From contig NZ_JBFRCU010000030.1 of assembly GCF_052113205.1 (NCBI RefSeq), forward strand, positions 1-64,000: DNA of 64,000 bases, read 5' to 3'. A program made the position numbers and the translations under genes. The stretch is from Inquilinus sp052113205. GTDB taxonomy: Bacteria; Pseudomonadota; Alphaproteobacteria; DSM-16000; Inquilinaceae. The notes beneath the pieces were generated by a model. That model was not told the DNA's origin. It searched no databases and was given only the letters and a program-made list of their open reading frames with translations. Below are positions 47,095 through 55,889 of this stretch, one piece after another; position 1 is the stretch's first letter; every line of letters starts with the position of its first letter.

Positions 47095-47738
47095 GGTTTC
47101 CGCTTGGCCTGCAGGATCGGGATCGGCGACGTCAGGCGATCCTCCGCCTCGGCCTCGGCGAAGATCTTCCGCACCACGTCCATCCCGTCGATCACCCGGC
47201 CGAAGGCGGCAAAGCCCTGGCCGTCCGGATTGCGGCGCCCGCCGAAATCCAGTTCGGGCTGATCGCCGATGCAGATGAAGAAGGCGTTGCTGGCCGTGCC
47301 GGGCGCGAGCCGCGCCATCGACAGCGTTCCGTCCTGGTGCTTCAGGCCGGTGACGCTGGTCGGCTCATGCGCGACCGGCGGCAACGGAGGCGGGGCGTCG
47401 TCATTGCCGTCGGCCGCCCGCCAGCCGAACTGGATCACCTCGATCTTGGCCCGGACGGTGTCGGGCTGGTTCGCCATCGACACGATGCGATAGACCGACT
47501 GGTTGTCGAGCAGCCCCTTGTCGACATAGGCTAGGAAATCCGCGGCGGACAACGGCGCGCGGTCGGGATAGACCTCGACCGTGAAGTCCCCCAGCGCGGT
47601 GGCGATGGTGACCTGCGGGGCGGCGGCCGCCTGCGCCTGCCCTGATGCCGGCAGCAGGGGAAGCGTCGCCAGGCCGGCCAGCACCGCGCGCCGTGCCGGT
47701 CCGGCCCTGAGACGCGGATCGCGTTTTCCCTCAGCCAT
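47091..47738 (-). CDS. Cyclophilin-type peptidyl-prolyl isomerase, exported
   Basis: 215 residues from the ATG at 47738. A twin-Arg-like start (RRAVLAGLATLPLLPASG) suggests Tat or Sec export. The cyclophilin domain is divergent but has TALGDFTVEVYPDRAPLSAADFL-type opening, HQDGTLSMAR, NAFFICIGDQPELDFGG and GFAAFGRVIDGMDVV. It probably helps to fold periplasmic proteins; first gene of a three-gene overlapping set. Confidence 0.87.
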   Translation of the reverse strand: MAEGKRDPRLRAGPARRAVLAGLATLPLLPASGQAQAAAAPQVTIATALGDFTVEVYPDRAPLSAADFLAYVDKGLLDNQSVYRIVSMANQPDTVRAKIEVIQFGWRAADGNDDAPPPLPPVAHEPTSVTGLKHQDGTLSMARLAPGTASNAFFICIGDQPELDFGGRRNPDGQGFAAFGRVIDGMDVVRKIFAEAEAEDRLTSPIPILQAKRKP

Positions 47739-47829
47739 GTCGCCTTCCCCTCCCTGAGACATCGCCAGCTATGAGATCGTCGAAGATCGATGCAATGGTC
47801 AAGGTCCGGTTATTGCTGATCGCAGATCT

Positions 47830-48660
47830 TCAATTCAACCCGCGGCTGGTGGCGGCGATCATCAGGCGGTCGAACAGGGCGGCCGGAATCAGCCGCTTCA
47901 CCCAGAACACCGCCTTGGAATCGGTGCCCAGGCGCAGCCGGGCCGGCATCCGGCGGGCTTCGGCCAGGCGCAGCAGTCGGTCCGCCGTGCGGCCGCCGAT
48001 CGCGGCAGCCCGCTCCGGCGGCACCTCGCCCAGCGCCGCCCGGCGGCGCATGGCCCGGTCGTATTTGCTGCGATAGGGCGAATCCGCGGCCGGTACCGGA
48101 TGGTCCAGCCGGGCGTTGAAGCCGGTGTCATGGCGCCCGGGCTCGACCGCGCAGACCTGCACGCCATGCGGCGCCAGCTCCAGCCGCAGCGCCTCGCTGA
48201 AGCCGGACAGGCCGTGCTTGCTGGCGGTGTAGATCGCCATGAACGGCGTGCCGATGAAGCCGAGGACCGAGGAGATGTTGATCACCCGGCCGCGGCTGCG
48301 TCGCAGCGCCGGCAGCAGGTCGCGGGTCAAGAGGATCGGGGCCTCGAGATTGGTCGCGATCTGGCGCCGGATCTGGTCGTCGTCCAGCGCCTCGAGCGGG
48401 CCGTACAGGCCGTAGCCGGCATTGTTGATCAGGCAGTCCAGGCCGCCAGCGACCGCGGCCGCCACCGCGGCCCGCTGCGCCGGGTCGGTGACGTCGAGCG
48501 GCAGCACGGTGACCCCCGGAATGGCGGCCAGAGCCGCGGCCTCCGGCCGGTCCGCCGATCCGCGCAGCGTCGCCAGCACCGACCAGCCGGCGGCGGCGAA
48601 GCGCTTTGCCGTGGCGAAGCCGAAGCCGGAACTGCAGCCGGTGATCAGCACGGTCTTCAT
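47830..48660 (-). CDS. Short-chain dehydrogenase/reductase
   Basis: 276 residues. TGCSSGFGFATAKR for NAD(P) binding, NNAGYG, ISSVLGF and the catalytic YTASK. Classical SDR with an unknown substrate. Its ATG overlaps the pspF stop by four bases, so it is co-transcribed with pspF. Confidence 0.92.
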   Translation of the reverse strand: MKTVLITGCSSGFGFATAKRFAAAGWSVLATLRGSADRPEAAALAAIPGVTVLPLDVTDPAQRAAVAAAVAGGLDCLINNAGYGLYGPLEALDDDQIRRQIATNLEAPILLTRDLLPALRRSRGRVINISSVLGFIGTPFMAIYTASKHGLSGFSEALRLELAPHGVQVCAVEPGRHDTGFNARLDHPVPAADSPYRSKYDRAMRRRAALGEVPPERAAAIGGRTADRLLRLAEARRMPARLRLGTDSKAVFWVKRLIPAALFDRLMIAATSRGLN

Positions 48661-49679
48661 CGATCGTCTCCCCCCGATCGTGCCGAGATACCATGCTTGC
48701 GGAGCAGGTGCCGCAGCTGGTCGTAGCCGAGGCCGAGCGCCGTCGCGGCCCGGCCCTGGTGCCCACCATGGGCCTGCAGCGCCGCCTCCAGCCAGCGTTT
48801 CTCGACCGCCGCGATCTCGCTCCGGAAATCATAGGGCATGGCCGGTGTCGCGGCAGCGGGGCCGAGAGCCTCGGCTCCGGTTCCAGTCTGCAGCCCTTTC
48901 GGCCGCCAGGGCGAGGCGAAGGGGTCGAGCACGATCTCCGCCACCGGCTCGTCCGGCGGGGTGCGGTAGACCGCGCGCTCGACCGCGTTCTTCAGCTCGC
49001 GGATGTTGCCGGGCCAGGGATGGCCGTGCAGCGCCGCCATCGCCGCCGGGGCGAAGCCGGGAAAGCCCGACCGGTCCAGCGCATGGGCCATGGCCTGCCC
49101 GAAATGGCCGGCCAGCAGCGGGATGTCCTCCGGCCGGGCACGCAGCGGCGGCACGGTCAGCACGTCGAAAGCCAGCCGGTCCAAGAGGTCGCCGCGGAAC
49201 CGCCCGGCCGCGACCTCGCCCGGCAGGTCGACATTGGTGGCGGCGACGACGCGGACGTCGACCGTCATGGTCTGGGTGCCGCCGACCCGCTCGATCTCGC
49301 CGTATTCGATCACCCGCAGCAGTTTCTCCTGCACCCGCAGGCCGGCATTGGCCAGCTCGTCCAGGAAGAGGGTGCCGCCGTCGGCGCGCTCGAACCGGCC
49401 GACATGGCGCCGGACCGCGCCGGTGAAGGCGCCGGCCTCATGGCCGAACAGCTCGCTCTCCAGCAACTCGGGCGACAGCGCGGCGCAGTCCAGCTTGACG
49501 AAGGGCCGGTCCCAGCGCGGCGACAGGAAGTGCAGCCGCGCCGCGATCAACTCCTTGCCCGTGCCGCGCTCGCCGATCACCAGCACCGGCCGGTCCAACG
49601 GCGCCGCGGCCGACACTCGGTCCAGCAGGTCGGCGAAGGCGGGCGCCTCGCCCAGCAGATGCGGCAATCCGTCGGCCAT
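48657..49679 (-). CDS. pspF: Phage shock protein operon activator PspF (sigma-54 enhancer-binding)
   Basis: 340 residues. AAA+ domain without an N-terminal receiver, as in PspF: Walker A GERGTGKE, the sigma-54 contact motif GAFTGA, Walker B LFLDELANAG, then an arginine-rich linker and a C-terminal Fis-type HTH (GRAATALGLGYDQLRHLLRKH). It activates the divergent psp operon and is held back by PspA. Length and gene order are typical. Confidence 0.95.
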   Translation of the reverse strand: MADGLPHLLGEAPAFADLLDRVSAAAPLDRPVLVIGERGTGKELIAARLHFLSPRWDRPFVKLDCAALSPELLESELFGHEAGAFTGAVRRHVGRFERADGGTLFLDELANAGLRVQEKLLRVIEYGEIERVGGTQTMTVDVRVVAATNVDLPGEVAAGRFRGDLLDRLAFDVLTVPPLRARPEDIPLLAGHFGQAMAHALDRSGFPGFAPAAMAALHGHPWPGNIRELKNAVERAVYRTPPDEPVAEIVLDPFASPWRPKGLQTGTGAEALGPAAATPAMPYDFRSEIAAVEKRWLEAALQAHGGHQGRAATALGLGYDQLRHLLRKHGISARSGGDDR

Positions 49680-49690
49680 GATTCCGGCTC

Positions 49691-49724
49691 GGTGAAATTT
49701 CCCAAAGGATTGGAAATTTTCGCC
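49691..49724 (+). promoter_or_regulatory. Candidate PspF upstream activating sequence
   Basis: GGTGAAATTTCC (49691-49702) and GGAAATTTTCGCC (49712-49724) form an inverted repeat in the pspF-psp gap, about 55 bases before the -24 element. The position matches an enhancer-binding-protein site. Confidence 0.6.
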
Positions 49725-49778
49725 GAATGATCAAGCTGCGATTGGGGTGGAGCGGCGGAAATCAGCCAATCCCGACTC

Positions 49779-49794
49779 TGGCACGGGCTTTGCA
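49779..49794 (+). promoter_or_regulatory. Sigma-54 promoter of the psp operon
   Basis: TGGCACGGGCTTTGCA matches the -24/-12 consensus TGGCACG-N4-TTGCA at every conserved base. It lies 45 bases before the first small gene of the operon. Confidence 0.9.
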
Positions 49795-49838
49795 ACCCAG
49801 GGGATGACCCGAATGCATCGGGGCTTGAGGAGGACCGA

Positions 49839-50003
49839 ATGAGCTACGGCTTCGACCCGACCGGCACCCGCACCCGGCGCAGCGCCGGGACCGCCGACTG
49901 GCGCCGCACGGGCGAGCGCCTACTGGCCTGGATCACCAGCCGGCCGACCGAGAACTGGGTGTTCTTCGGCGCCGGCGTGCTGATCGCTTCCTTGTTCCTG
50001 TAG
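49839..50003 (+). CDS. 54-residue single-pass protein before pspA
   Basis: Starts at the ATG at 49839 after GAGGAGGA, with a stop at 50001. The first half is basic and hydrophilic (TRTRRSAGTADWRRTGERL) and the second has one membrane helix (WVFFGAGVLIASLFL) that ends at the last residue. It is under the same sigma-54 promoter and 20 bases before pspA. Small C-tail-anchored shape, like a membrane partner of PspA; no family assigned. Confidence 0.7.
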   Translation: MSYGFDPTGTRTRRSAGTADWRRTGERLLAWITSRPTENWVFFGAGVLIASLFL

Positions 50004-50023
50004 GACCGAAAGAGGACCGTGTG

Positions 50024-50692
50024 ATGGGTATCTTTTCCCGCCTTGGCGACATCATCAATTCCAACCTCAACGCCATGCTCGACCGCGCCGAGGATCCCGA
50101 GAAGATCGTCCGGCTGATCGTGCAGGAGATGGAGGACACGCTGGTCGAGGTGCGCGCCGCTGCCGCCCGCTCGATCGCCGAGAAGAAGGACATCCTGCGC
50201 AAGGGCAACCAGCTCGAGGCGGCGCAGGCCGAATGGCAGCGCAAGGCCGAGCTGGCGGTCGAGAAGGGCCGCGAGGACCTGGCCAAGGGCGCGCTGGTGG
50301 CCAAGGCCCAGGCCGCGACCGCGGCCGAGCTGCTGCGCCGCGAGCTGGAGATGATCGAGGCCGCCCTGGCCAAGACCAACGAGGATCTCGGCCGGCTCGA
50401 GGCCAAGCTGACCGAGGCCAAGAACAAGCAGAAATCCTTCACCATCCGGCACGACGCGGCGCGCGACCAGATCCGCATCCGCACCCAGCTGCATGACGGG
50501 CGGATCGACGAGGCGCTGTCCCGCTACGAGCAGATCGAACGCAAGATCGACACGCTGGAGGGCCAGGTCGAATCCTTCGATCTCGGCCGGCGCAAGACGC
50601 TGCAGGACGAGTTCGCGGATCTCGAGGCCGAGAGCGGCGTCGAGAAGGAGCTGCAGGCGATCAAGGCTCGCCTCGGCCGCACCGGCGGCTGA
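50024..50692 (+). CDS. pspA: Phage shock protein A
   Basis: 222 residues from the ATG at 50024 (a GTG just before is also open). Amphipathic N-terminal helix MGIFSRLGDIINSNLNAML, then long coiled coils (about 25-185) typical of PspA/Vipp1. It binds stressed inner membrane and inhibits PspF. Second gene of the operon. Confidence 0.96.
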   Translation: MGIFSRLGDIINSNLNAMLDRAEDPEKIVRLIVQEMEDTLVEVRAAAARSIAEKKDILRKGNQLEAAQAEWQRKAELAVEKGREDLAKGALVAKAQAATAAELLRRELEMIEAALAKTNEDLGRLEAKLTEAKNKQKSFTIRHDAARDQIRIRTQLHDGRIDEALSRYEQIERKIDTLEGQVESFDLGRRKTLQDEFADLEAESGVEKELQAIKARLGRTGG

Positions 50693-50748
50693 TCGGTTTC
50701 GTCAAACCGGCCCGGCGGAAACGCCGGGCCGCAGACGCAAGGACGACC

Positions 50749-50982
50749 ATGTTTCACGCCTTCTTCTTCGTCCCGGTCATCGTCTTCCTGGTGATCGTGG
50801 CGCCGATCTGGCTGGTGCTGCACTACGTCACCCGCTGGCGCTCGTCCCGCACGCTGTCGCGCGAGGATGAGCGCATGCTGGTCGACCTGTGGGAAAGCGC
50901 CAAGCGCATGGAGCACAGGATCGTGACGCTCGAGAAGATCCTCGACGCCGAGGCGCCGCAGTGGCGGAGGCCGGCGCCATGA
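50749..50982 (+). CDS. pspB: Phage shock protein B
   Basis: 77 residues: an N-terminal membrane helix (VPVIVFLVIVAPIWLVLHYV) and a cytoplasmic coiled segment with WESAKRMEHRIVTLEKILD. PspB works with PspC in sensing membrane stress. The stop overlaps the pspC ATG by four bases. Confidence 0.92.
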   Translation: MFHAFFFVPVIVFLVIVAPIWLVLHYVTRWRSSRTLSREDERMLVDLWESAKRMEHRIVTLEKILDAEAPQWRRPAP

Positions 50983-51380
50983 CCGGGCGCTTCACCGAAT
51001 CGCCGAACCCGCATCGTCTCTACCGCGATCCGGACAACGGCTTGTTCCTCGGCGTCTGCGCCGGTCTGGCCGCCTATTTCGGCGTCTCGCCCGGCAAGGT
51101 CCGCGTCGGCGCCGTGGTCCTGGGCCTGATCTTCTTCCCGCACATCCTGATCGCCTACCTGGCGGCGGCGGTGTTCCTGAAGCGCCGGCCGCGGCTGTTG
51201 TACCGCAGCCCGGACGAGGAGGTGTTCTGGCGCTCGGTCTCGGTCCAGCCGGCCGACACCTTCTCCGCCATCCGCCACAATTTCCGCGAGCTGGAGCAGC
51301 GCCTGGCCGGGATGGAGCGCTACGTCACCTCCAGCGAATTCAAGCTGAACCGGGACTTCCGCGACCTCGAAGGCCGCTGA
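50979..51380 (+). CDS. pspC: Phage shock protein C
   Basis: 133 residues from the ATG at 50979. The PspC domain LYRDPDNGLFLGVCAGLAAYFG and a membrane helix LGLIFFPHILIAYLAAAVF precede a cytoplasmic coiled tail. It binds PspB and PspA at the inner membrane. Confidence 0.93.
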   Translation: MTGRFTESPNPHRLYRDPDNGLFLGVCAGLAAYFGVSPGKVRVGAVVLGLIFFPHILIAYLAAAVFLKRRPRLLYRSPDEEVFWRSVSVQPADTFSAIRHNFRELEQRLAGMERYVTSSEFKLNRDFRDLEGR

Positions 51381-51415
51381 GTCCAGGTCTCTCACCCTGA
51401 AGAAAGGAGCCAGCA

Positions 51416-51781
51416 ATGGCCGCCTCCTACCGACCGGATTACGACATCGTCTCGCCGCGCAGCGCGCGCGGCAGCCTGGGCACGGTCGGCCATGTCGTCT
51501 ACGCGATCTATGCCGTCTCGCTGTTCACCGCCCTGCCGATGCTGATCGGCGTGGTCATCGCCTATCTGGCGCGCGGCGAGGCCCGCGGCACGGTCGGCTG
51601 GGACCATCTCACCTGGGCGATCCGCACCTTCTGGGCGTTCCTGCTGCTCGGCCTGCTGTTCGGCGCCCTGACCTGGGTGCTGATCGGCTGGCCGCTCCTG
51701 GGCCTGCTGTGGCTGTGGACCGCCTACCGCATCTTCCGCGGCTGGATGGCCGTCGCCGGCGGCACGCCGCTGTACCGCTGA
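51416..51781 (+). CDS. DUF4870-like membrane protein in the psp operon
   Basis: 121 residues with three hydrophobic helices: VVYAIYAVSLFTALPMLIGVVIAYL-type opening, WAFLLLGLLFGALTWVL and WPLLGLLWLWTAYRIF. The opening and DHLTWAIRTFW resemble DUF4870 (Tic20-like) proteins. It comes 35 bases after pspC with a good AAGGAG site, so it is part of the operon. Function unknown. Confidence 0.7.
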   Translation: MAASYRPDYDIVSPRSARGSLGTVGHVVYAIYAVSLFTALPMLIGVVIAYLARGEARGTVGWDHLTWAIRTFWAFLLLGLLFGALTWVLIGWPLLGLLWLWTAYRIFRGWMAVAGGTPLYR

Positions 51782-51825
51782 AACCCGGCCGCGCCTGAAG
51801 GCTGGCCGATCGAGGAGGGATCGTG

Positions 51826-52485
51826 ATGGGTTCGTTGCAGACCTTGGCCTTCCTGGCGGGACTGGGCACCGCCGATCCCTCCGCGGCGGAGTTGGCTGCG
51901 CCGGTCGACCTCTCGGGGGTCGACACGGTGGTGGTGACCGGCGGCGGCCTGTCGGTCGCCGCCACCACCGACCCCGGCCGGCCGCTGCTGGCGACGCTGG
52001 ACGAGTCCGAGGATTGTGCTGCGACCCTGCGGGTCGAGGGCCGGGTCCTGACCGTCGATGTCCACGAACAATCCTCGGTCTGGCCGCGCGACTGCCGGCC
52101 GGAACTGTCGCTCAACCTTCGGCCCGGCGCCAACCTGGCGCTGCGGCCGGCCGCGGTCTCGGCCACGCTGAACGGCCGCTTCGGCGCCGTCACGGTCGAG
52201 GCCCAGGCGGCTGAGCTGTCGCTGGCCGGCCAGGCCCGCACGCTCGACCTGTCGGCCGAGGCGCTGCAGGCGACCCTGCGCGCCGACGATCCGGGCCAAG
52301 CCATTCGCATCGAGGCCAAAGCCGCCGACCTCGACCTCGGCTTCCGCCGCGGCACCCCGGTCAGCTGGGACGTCGACGCCCGGGTCTCCATGGTCGACAG
52401 CACCATCCCCGCCGCCGCCGGCCACCCGCCGCTGGTGTCGATCAAGGGCGAGTTCGTCCGCGCCCGCATCGGCTACGCCGACTGA
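51826..52485 (+). CDS. Beta-rich protein of unknown function at the end of the psp operon
   Basis: 219 residues from the ATG at 51826 after GAGGAGG. The N-terminus is weakly hydrophobic (LQTLAFLAGLGTADPSAA) and may be a signal peptide. The remainder is short beta strands (VVVTGGGLSVAATTD, LRVEGRVLTVDVHEQ, VSATLNGRFGAVTVEAQ) like the adhesin-type DUF4097/DUF2807 beta-solenoid proteins. Family assignment is tentative. Confidence 0.6.
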   Translation: MGSLQTLAFLAGLGTADPSAAELAAPVDLSGVDTVVVTGGGLSVAATTDPGRPLLATLDESEDCAATLRVEGRVLTVDVHEQSSVWPRDCRPELSLNLRPGANLALRPAAVSATLNGRFGAVTVEAQAAELSLAGQARTLDLSAEALQATLRADDPGQAIRIEAKAADLDLGFRRGTPVSWDVDARVSMVDSTIPAAAGHPPLVSIKGEFVRARIGYAD

Positions 52486-52559
52486 CTTCGGCGCCCGTCG
52501 CCGACCTTCCGAAAATCCGCGTTTTCAATGCCGTGCCCGACAGGCGCGAAGGGGGAGCC

Positions 52560-53564
52560 ATGAGGATCCTGGCCACGATGCTGTCCGCCGCGCTCCTGCT
52601 CGCCGCGGGGCAGGCAGGAGCGGTCGGTTTCCAGAGCGCGACGGCGCCGGACCCGTCGGACCGGCCGCTCGCCATCGGCATCTGGTATCCCAGCGACGCG
52701 CCGGTGCCGGACCAGCCGAACACCCCGGTCCGCCAGGCGCTGGCCGTGGACGGGCCGATCCGGGGCGATCACTTGCCCCTCATCGTCATCTCGCATGGCA
52801 GCGGCGGCTGGCTCGGCGGCCATGCCGACCTGGCCAAGGCGCTGGCCGAGGCCGGATTCGTGGTCGTCGCGGTCACCCACACCGGCAACAACTACCAGGA
52901 CGACAGCTACCCCGCGGCGCGTCGGATGGTGGACCGGCCGCGCCACATCGCCCGCGTGCTCGATCACATGCTGGCGGATTGGTCCGGGCGCGACCGTCTC
53001 GATCCCGCCCGGATCGGCATCTATGGCTTTTCGTACGGCGGATTCACCGCTCTGGTGGCGATCGGCGGTACGCCCGACCTGCGGTTGCTGATCCAGCATT
53101 GCCGGCAGGTCCCCGATGAGTGGGTCTGCAAGACCGGAGGGCCCGGCGTATCCGAGATACCTCGGACTGATGAGCTGCCGTCGCCGGTGTTCGTCCACGA
53201 CCCGCGCATCCGCGCCGCGGTGATCGCGGCGCCGGGCCTGGGTTTTGCCTTCGACAAGGCGGCGCTGGCCTCCGTCACCGTGCCGGTCCAGCTCTGGAAC
53301 GGTGCGGAGGATGAACGGGTGCCCGTAGCCACCAACGCCGCAGTGATCCGCCAGGCGCTGCCGACCCAGCCCGACTTCCATGTGGTCGAAGGAGCTGGCC
53401 ATTTTGCCTTCCTGCAGCCGTGCCCACCGAAGTTGAAGACGTTGGAGCCGGAGACCTGGGCGATGGTGTGCGTCGATGCCCCAGGCTTCGACCGCGCCGC
53501 CTTTCATCGGCGGCTCAACGGCGATGTCACCGCCTTCTTCCGCGCGCAGCTCGGGGGCGACTAA
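52560..53564 (+). CDS. Exported alpha/beta hydrolase, PAF-acetylhydrolase/dienelactone hydrolase-like
   Basis: 334 residues from the ATG at 52560. Signal peptide ending GQAGAVGF. HGSGGWLGGH oxyanion loop, nucleophile elbow GFSYGGFT, and GAGHFAFLQP with the catalytic His. Similar to predicted periplasmic dienelactone hydrolases. Substrate unknown; it may follow the psp genes by read-through but has its own leader. Confidence 0.88.
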   Translation: MRILATMLSAALLLAAGQAGAVGFQSATAPDPSDRPLAIGIWYPSDAPVPDQPNTPVRQALAVDGPIRGDHLPLIVISHGSGGWLGGHADLAKALAEAGFVVVAVTHTGNNYQDDSYPAARRMVDRPRHIARVLDHMLADWSGRDRLDPARIGIYGFSYGGFTALVAIGGTPDLRLLIQHCRQVPDEWVCKTGGPGVSEIPRTDELPSPVFVHDPRIRAAVIAAPGLGFAFDKAALASVTVPVQLWNGAEDERVPVATNAAVIRQALPTQPDFHVVEGAGHFAFLQPCPPKLKTLEPETWAMVCVDAPGFDRAAFHRRLNGDVTAFFRAQLGGD

Positions 53565-53726
53565 GGACGGAATCGGGAAAAATCCGGCCCGTTCCCTTGC
53601 AATAGCAAACCATCATCCCTAAAACAGAAAACAGACGCATCGCTCCGCCGGCCAGGTCCGGCGGCTGGTGCATCTGTTGTCGTGTCCAATTTCGTTCCGG
53701 ATCGGCAATCTTTACGCAAAATTGAC

Positions 53727-54503
53727 ATGGAGACTTCGGCGCGCATGCCACCGCAGCCCCTCGACTCGACTGCCTCCGCCGACAGTATTTCCGGCATGGC
53801 CCTGTTTCTCGATGTCGATGGCTGCCTGATCGACTTGGCAGAGCGGCCCGAGGACGTGGTGGTGCCGGCCGGCCTGATCGGTGATCTCGAACGGCTTTCT
53901 ACCCGCATCGGCGGCGCCCTGGCCCTGGTCTCCGGCCGCGCCATCGCGGATCTCGACCGGCTGTTCGCGCCGCTGTCCCTGCCCGCCGCCGGCCAGCATG
54001 GGCTGGAGTGGCGCGCCGCGCCGGCCGGGCCGGTCGAGCGCGTCCCGGTCGACCGCACGGTGCTCGCCCGGTTGGCCGCGGCGCTGGCGGATTTCGCTAC
54101 CGGAAAGACCGGCTTGCGGGTCGAGCCTAAGGGCGCCGCGGTGGCGATCCATTACCGCCAGGCGACCGCCCTCGGCCCCGATGTCATCGCCTTTGCCGAG
54201 ACGCTCCTGGCCGGGACCGCGGGCTGGCACGCGCTGGCCGGCAAGATGGTGGTCGAGTTCAAGCCCGACGGCGTCGACAAGGGCTCGGCAGTGGAGCGTT
54301 TCCTGGCGCTGCCGCCCTTCGCTGGCCGCCGGCCGCTGGCGGCGGGAGACGATGTCACCGACGAGGATGCCTTCGCCGCGGCGCTGCGGCATGACGGTGT
54401 CGCACTCCAGGTCGGCGACAGGGAACCGACCGTGGCGAACCGGCGTTTGCCTGATCCCGCGGCCATGCGCGACTGGATCGCGCGGCTGGCCGCATCCCGC
54501 TGA
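53727..54503 (+). CDS. otsB: Trehalose-6-phosphate phosphatase
   Basis: 258 residues from the ATG at 53727; a GTG at 53682 would add 15. HAD motifs: LFLDVDGCLIDL with nucleophile Asp, ALVSGRAIADL, and the cap plus GDDVTDEDAFAAA. It removes phosphate from trehalose-6-phosphate. otsA follows after 15 bases, giving the two-step trehalose route for osmotic or desiccation stress. Confidence 0.94.
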   Translation: METSARMPPQPLDSTASADSISGMALFLDVDGCLIDLAERPEDVVVPAGLIGDLERLSTRIGGALALVSGRAIADLDRLFAPLSLPAAGQHGLEWRAAPAGPVERVPVDRTVLARLAAALADFATGKTGLRVEPKGAAVAIHYRQATALGPDVIAFAETLLAGTAGWHALAGKMVVEFKPDGVDKGSAVERFLALPPFAGRRPLAAGDDVTDEDAFAAALRHDGVALQVGDREPTVANRRLPDPAAMRDWIARLAASR

Positions 54504-54518
54504 CGAAAAGGGACCGGC

Positions 54519-55889
54519 ATGGGCCGCCTGATCGTGGTCTCGAACCGCATCGCCCCGGTCGAGGAGGGCAAGGCGCCGCAGGGCGGCCTGGCCGTCGCCG
54601 TGCTCGCGGCGCTGAAGGAAACCGGCGGCGTCTGGCTGGGCTGGAGCGGCAAGCTGGCGGAGGATGCGTCGCCGCAGCCGAAGCTGAAGCGCGCCGGGCC
54701 GCTGACCTATGCCATGCTCGACCTGACGCCGAAGGAGTTCGACCTCTACTACAACGGCCACGCCAATTCGACGCTGTGGCCGGTGTTCCACTACCGCAGC
54801 CAGCTGGTGCACTACACCCGCGCGGCGGAGGACGGCTACCGCCGGGTCAACGCCCAGTTTGCCGATGCCCTGATGCCGCTGCTGCGCCCGGGCGACCGGA
54901 TCTGGGTGCATGACTATCAGCTGATCCCGCTCGGCCGGGCGCTGCGCGACCGCGGGGTGACGGCGCCGATCGGCTTCTTCCTGCACACACCGTTCCCGAC
55001 GCCCGAGGTGCTGCGCACCCTGCCGACCTATGAGGAGCTGCTGCGCGACCTCGCCGCCTATGACGTGGTCGGGCTGCACACCGCACGCGACCGCGACGCC
55101 CTGCTGGCCGCCTGGCACCGCAGCTGGCGCGAGACCACCGACGGGCGGGTCGAGATCGACGGCCGCCGGATCGTGGTTGAGGCCTTCCCGATCTCGATCG
55201 AGACCGAGGAGATCGCGACCGACGCCCCGGCCGCCTGGAACATGCGCTCGGCGCACCGGCTGCGCGACAGCCTGGTCGGGCGCGACCTGATCATCGGCGT
55301 CGACCGGCTCGACTACTCCAAGGGCCTGCCGCGACGCTTCGAGGCGTTCCGCACCCTGCTGGAGCGCTGGCCGGACCGACGCGGCCGGGTCAGCTACATG
55401 CAGATCGCGCCGCCGACCCGCAGCGACGTCGCCGAGTACCAGGAGATCCGGCACCAGCTGGAAAGCCTGGCCGGGTCGGTCAATGGTGAGTTCGCCGACA
55501 TCGACTGGGTGCCGCTGCGCTATCTGAACAAGAGCGTGCCGCGCAAGACGCTGCTGGGCTTCTACCGTTCGGCCGCAGTCGGGCTGGTGACGCCGATGCG
55601 CGACGGCATGAACCTGGTCGCCAAGGAATATGTCGCGGCCCAGGATCCGGAGGATCCGGGCGTGCTGGTGCTGTCGGAATTCGCCGGCGCGGCGGAGGAG
55701 CTGGAGACGGCGCTGATCGTCAACCCGTTCGACGTCGAAGGCGTGGCCGAGGCGCTGGAGCGGGCCCTGATCATGCCGGTGGAGGAGCGGCGCGAGCGCC
55801 ACGCCGCGATGATGCGGGTGCTGCGCGGCAACGACATCGGCCATTGGCGCCGCCGGTTCATGGCGGCGCTGGAAGGTGCCGCAGCCTAG
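54519..55889 (+). CDS. otsA: Trehalose-6-phosphate synthase
   Basis: 456 residues. GT-B family 20 fold: RLIVVSNRIAPVEEGK, HDYQLIPLGRALRDRG, DRLDYSKGLPRRFEAF and RDGMNLVAKEYVAAQ are the conserved sites for UDP-glucose and glucose-6-phosphate. Its 3' end overlaps the convergent permease gene by four bases. Confidence 0.96.
   Translation: MGRLIVVSNRIAPVEEGKAPQGGLAVAVLAALKETGGVWLGWSGKLAEDASPQPKLKRAGPLTYAMLDLTPKEFDLYYNGHANSTLWPVFHYRSQLVHYTRAAEDGYRRVNAQFADALMPLLRPGDRIWVHDYQLIPLGRALRDRGVTAPIGFFLHTPFPTPEVLRTLPTYEELLRDLAAYDVVGLHTARDRDALLAAWHRSWRETTDGRVEIDGRRIVVEAFPISIETEEIATDAPAAWNMRSAHRLRDSLVGRDLIIGVDRLDYSKGLPRRFEAFRTLLERWPDRRGRVSYMQIAPPTRSDVAEYQEIRHQLESLAGSVNGEFADIDWVPLRYLNKSVPRKTLLGFYRSAAVGLVTPMRDGMNLVAKEYVAAQDPEDPGVLVLSEFAGAAEELETALIVNPFDVEGVAEALERALIMPVEERRERHAAMMRVLRGNDIGHWRRRFMAALEGAAA

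Noticed and set aside
53712..55844. Long minus-strand frame opposite otsB-otsA
   Set aside because: Shadow frame spanning two clear genes on the other strand.
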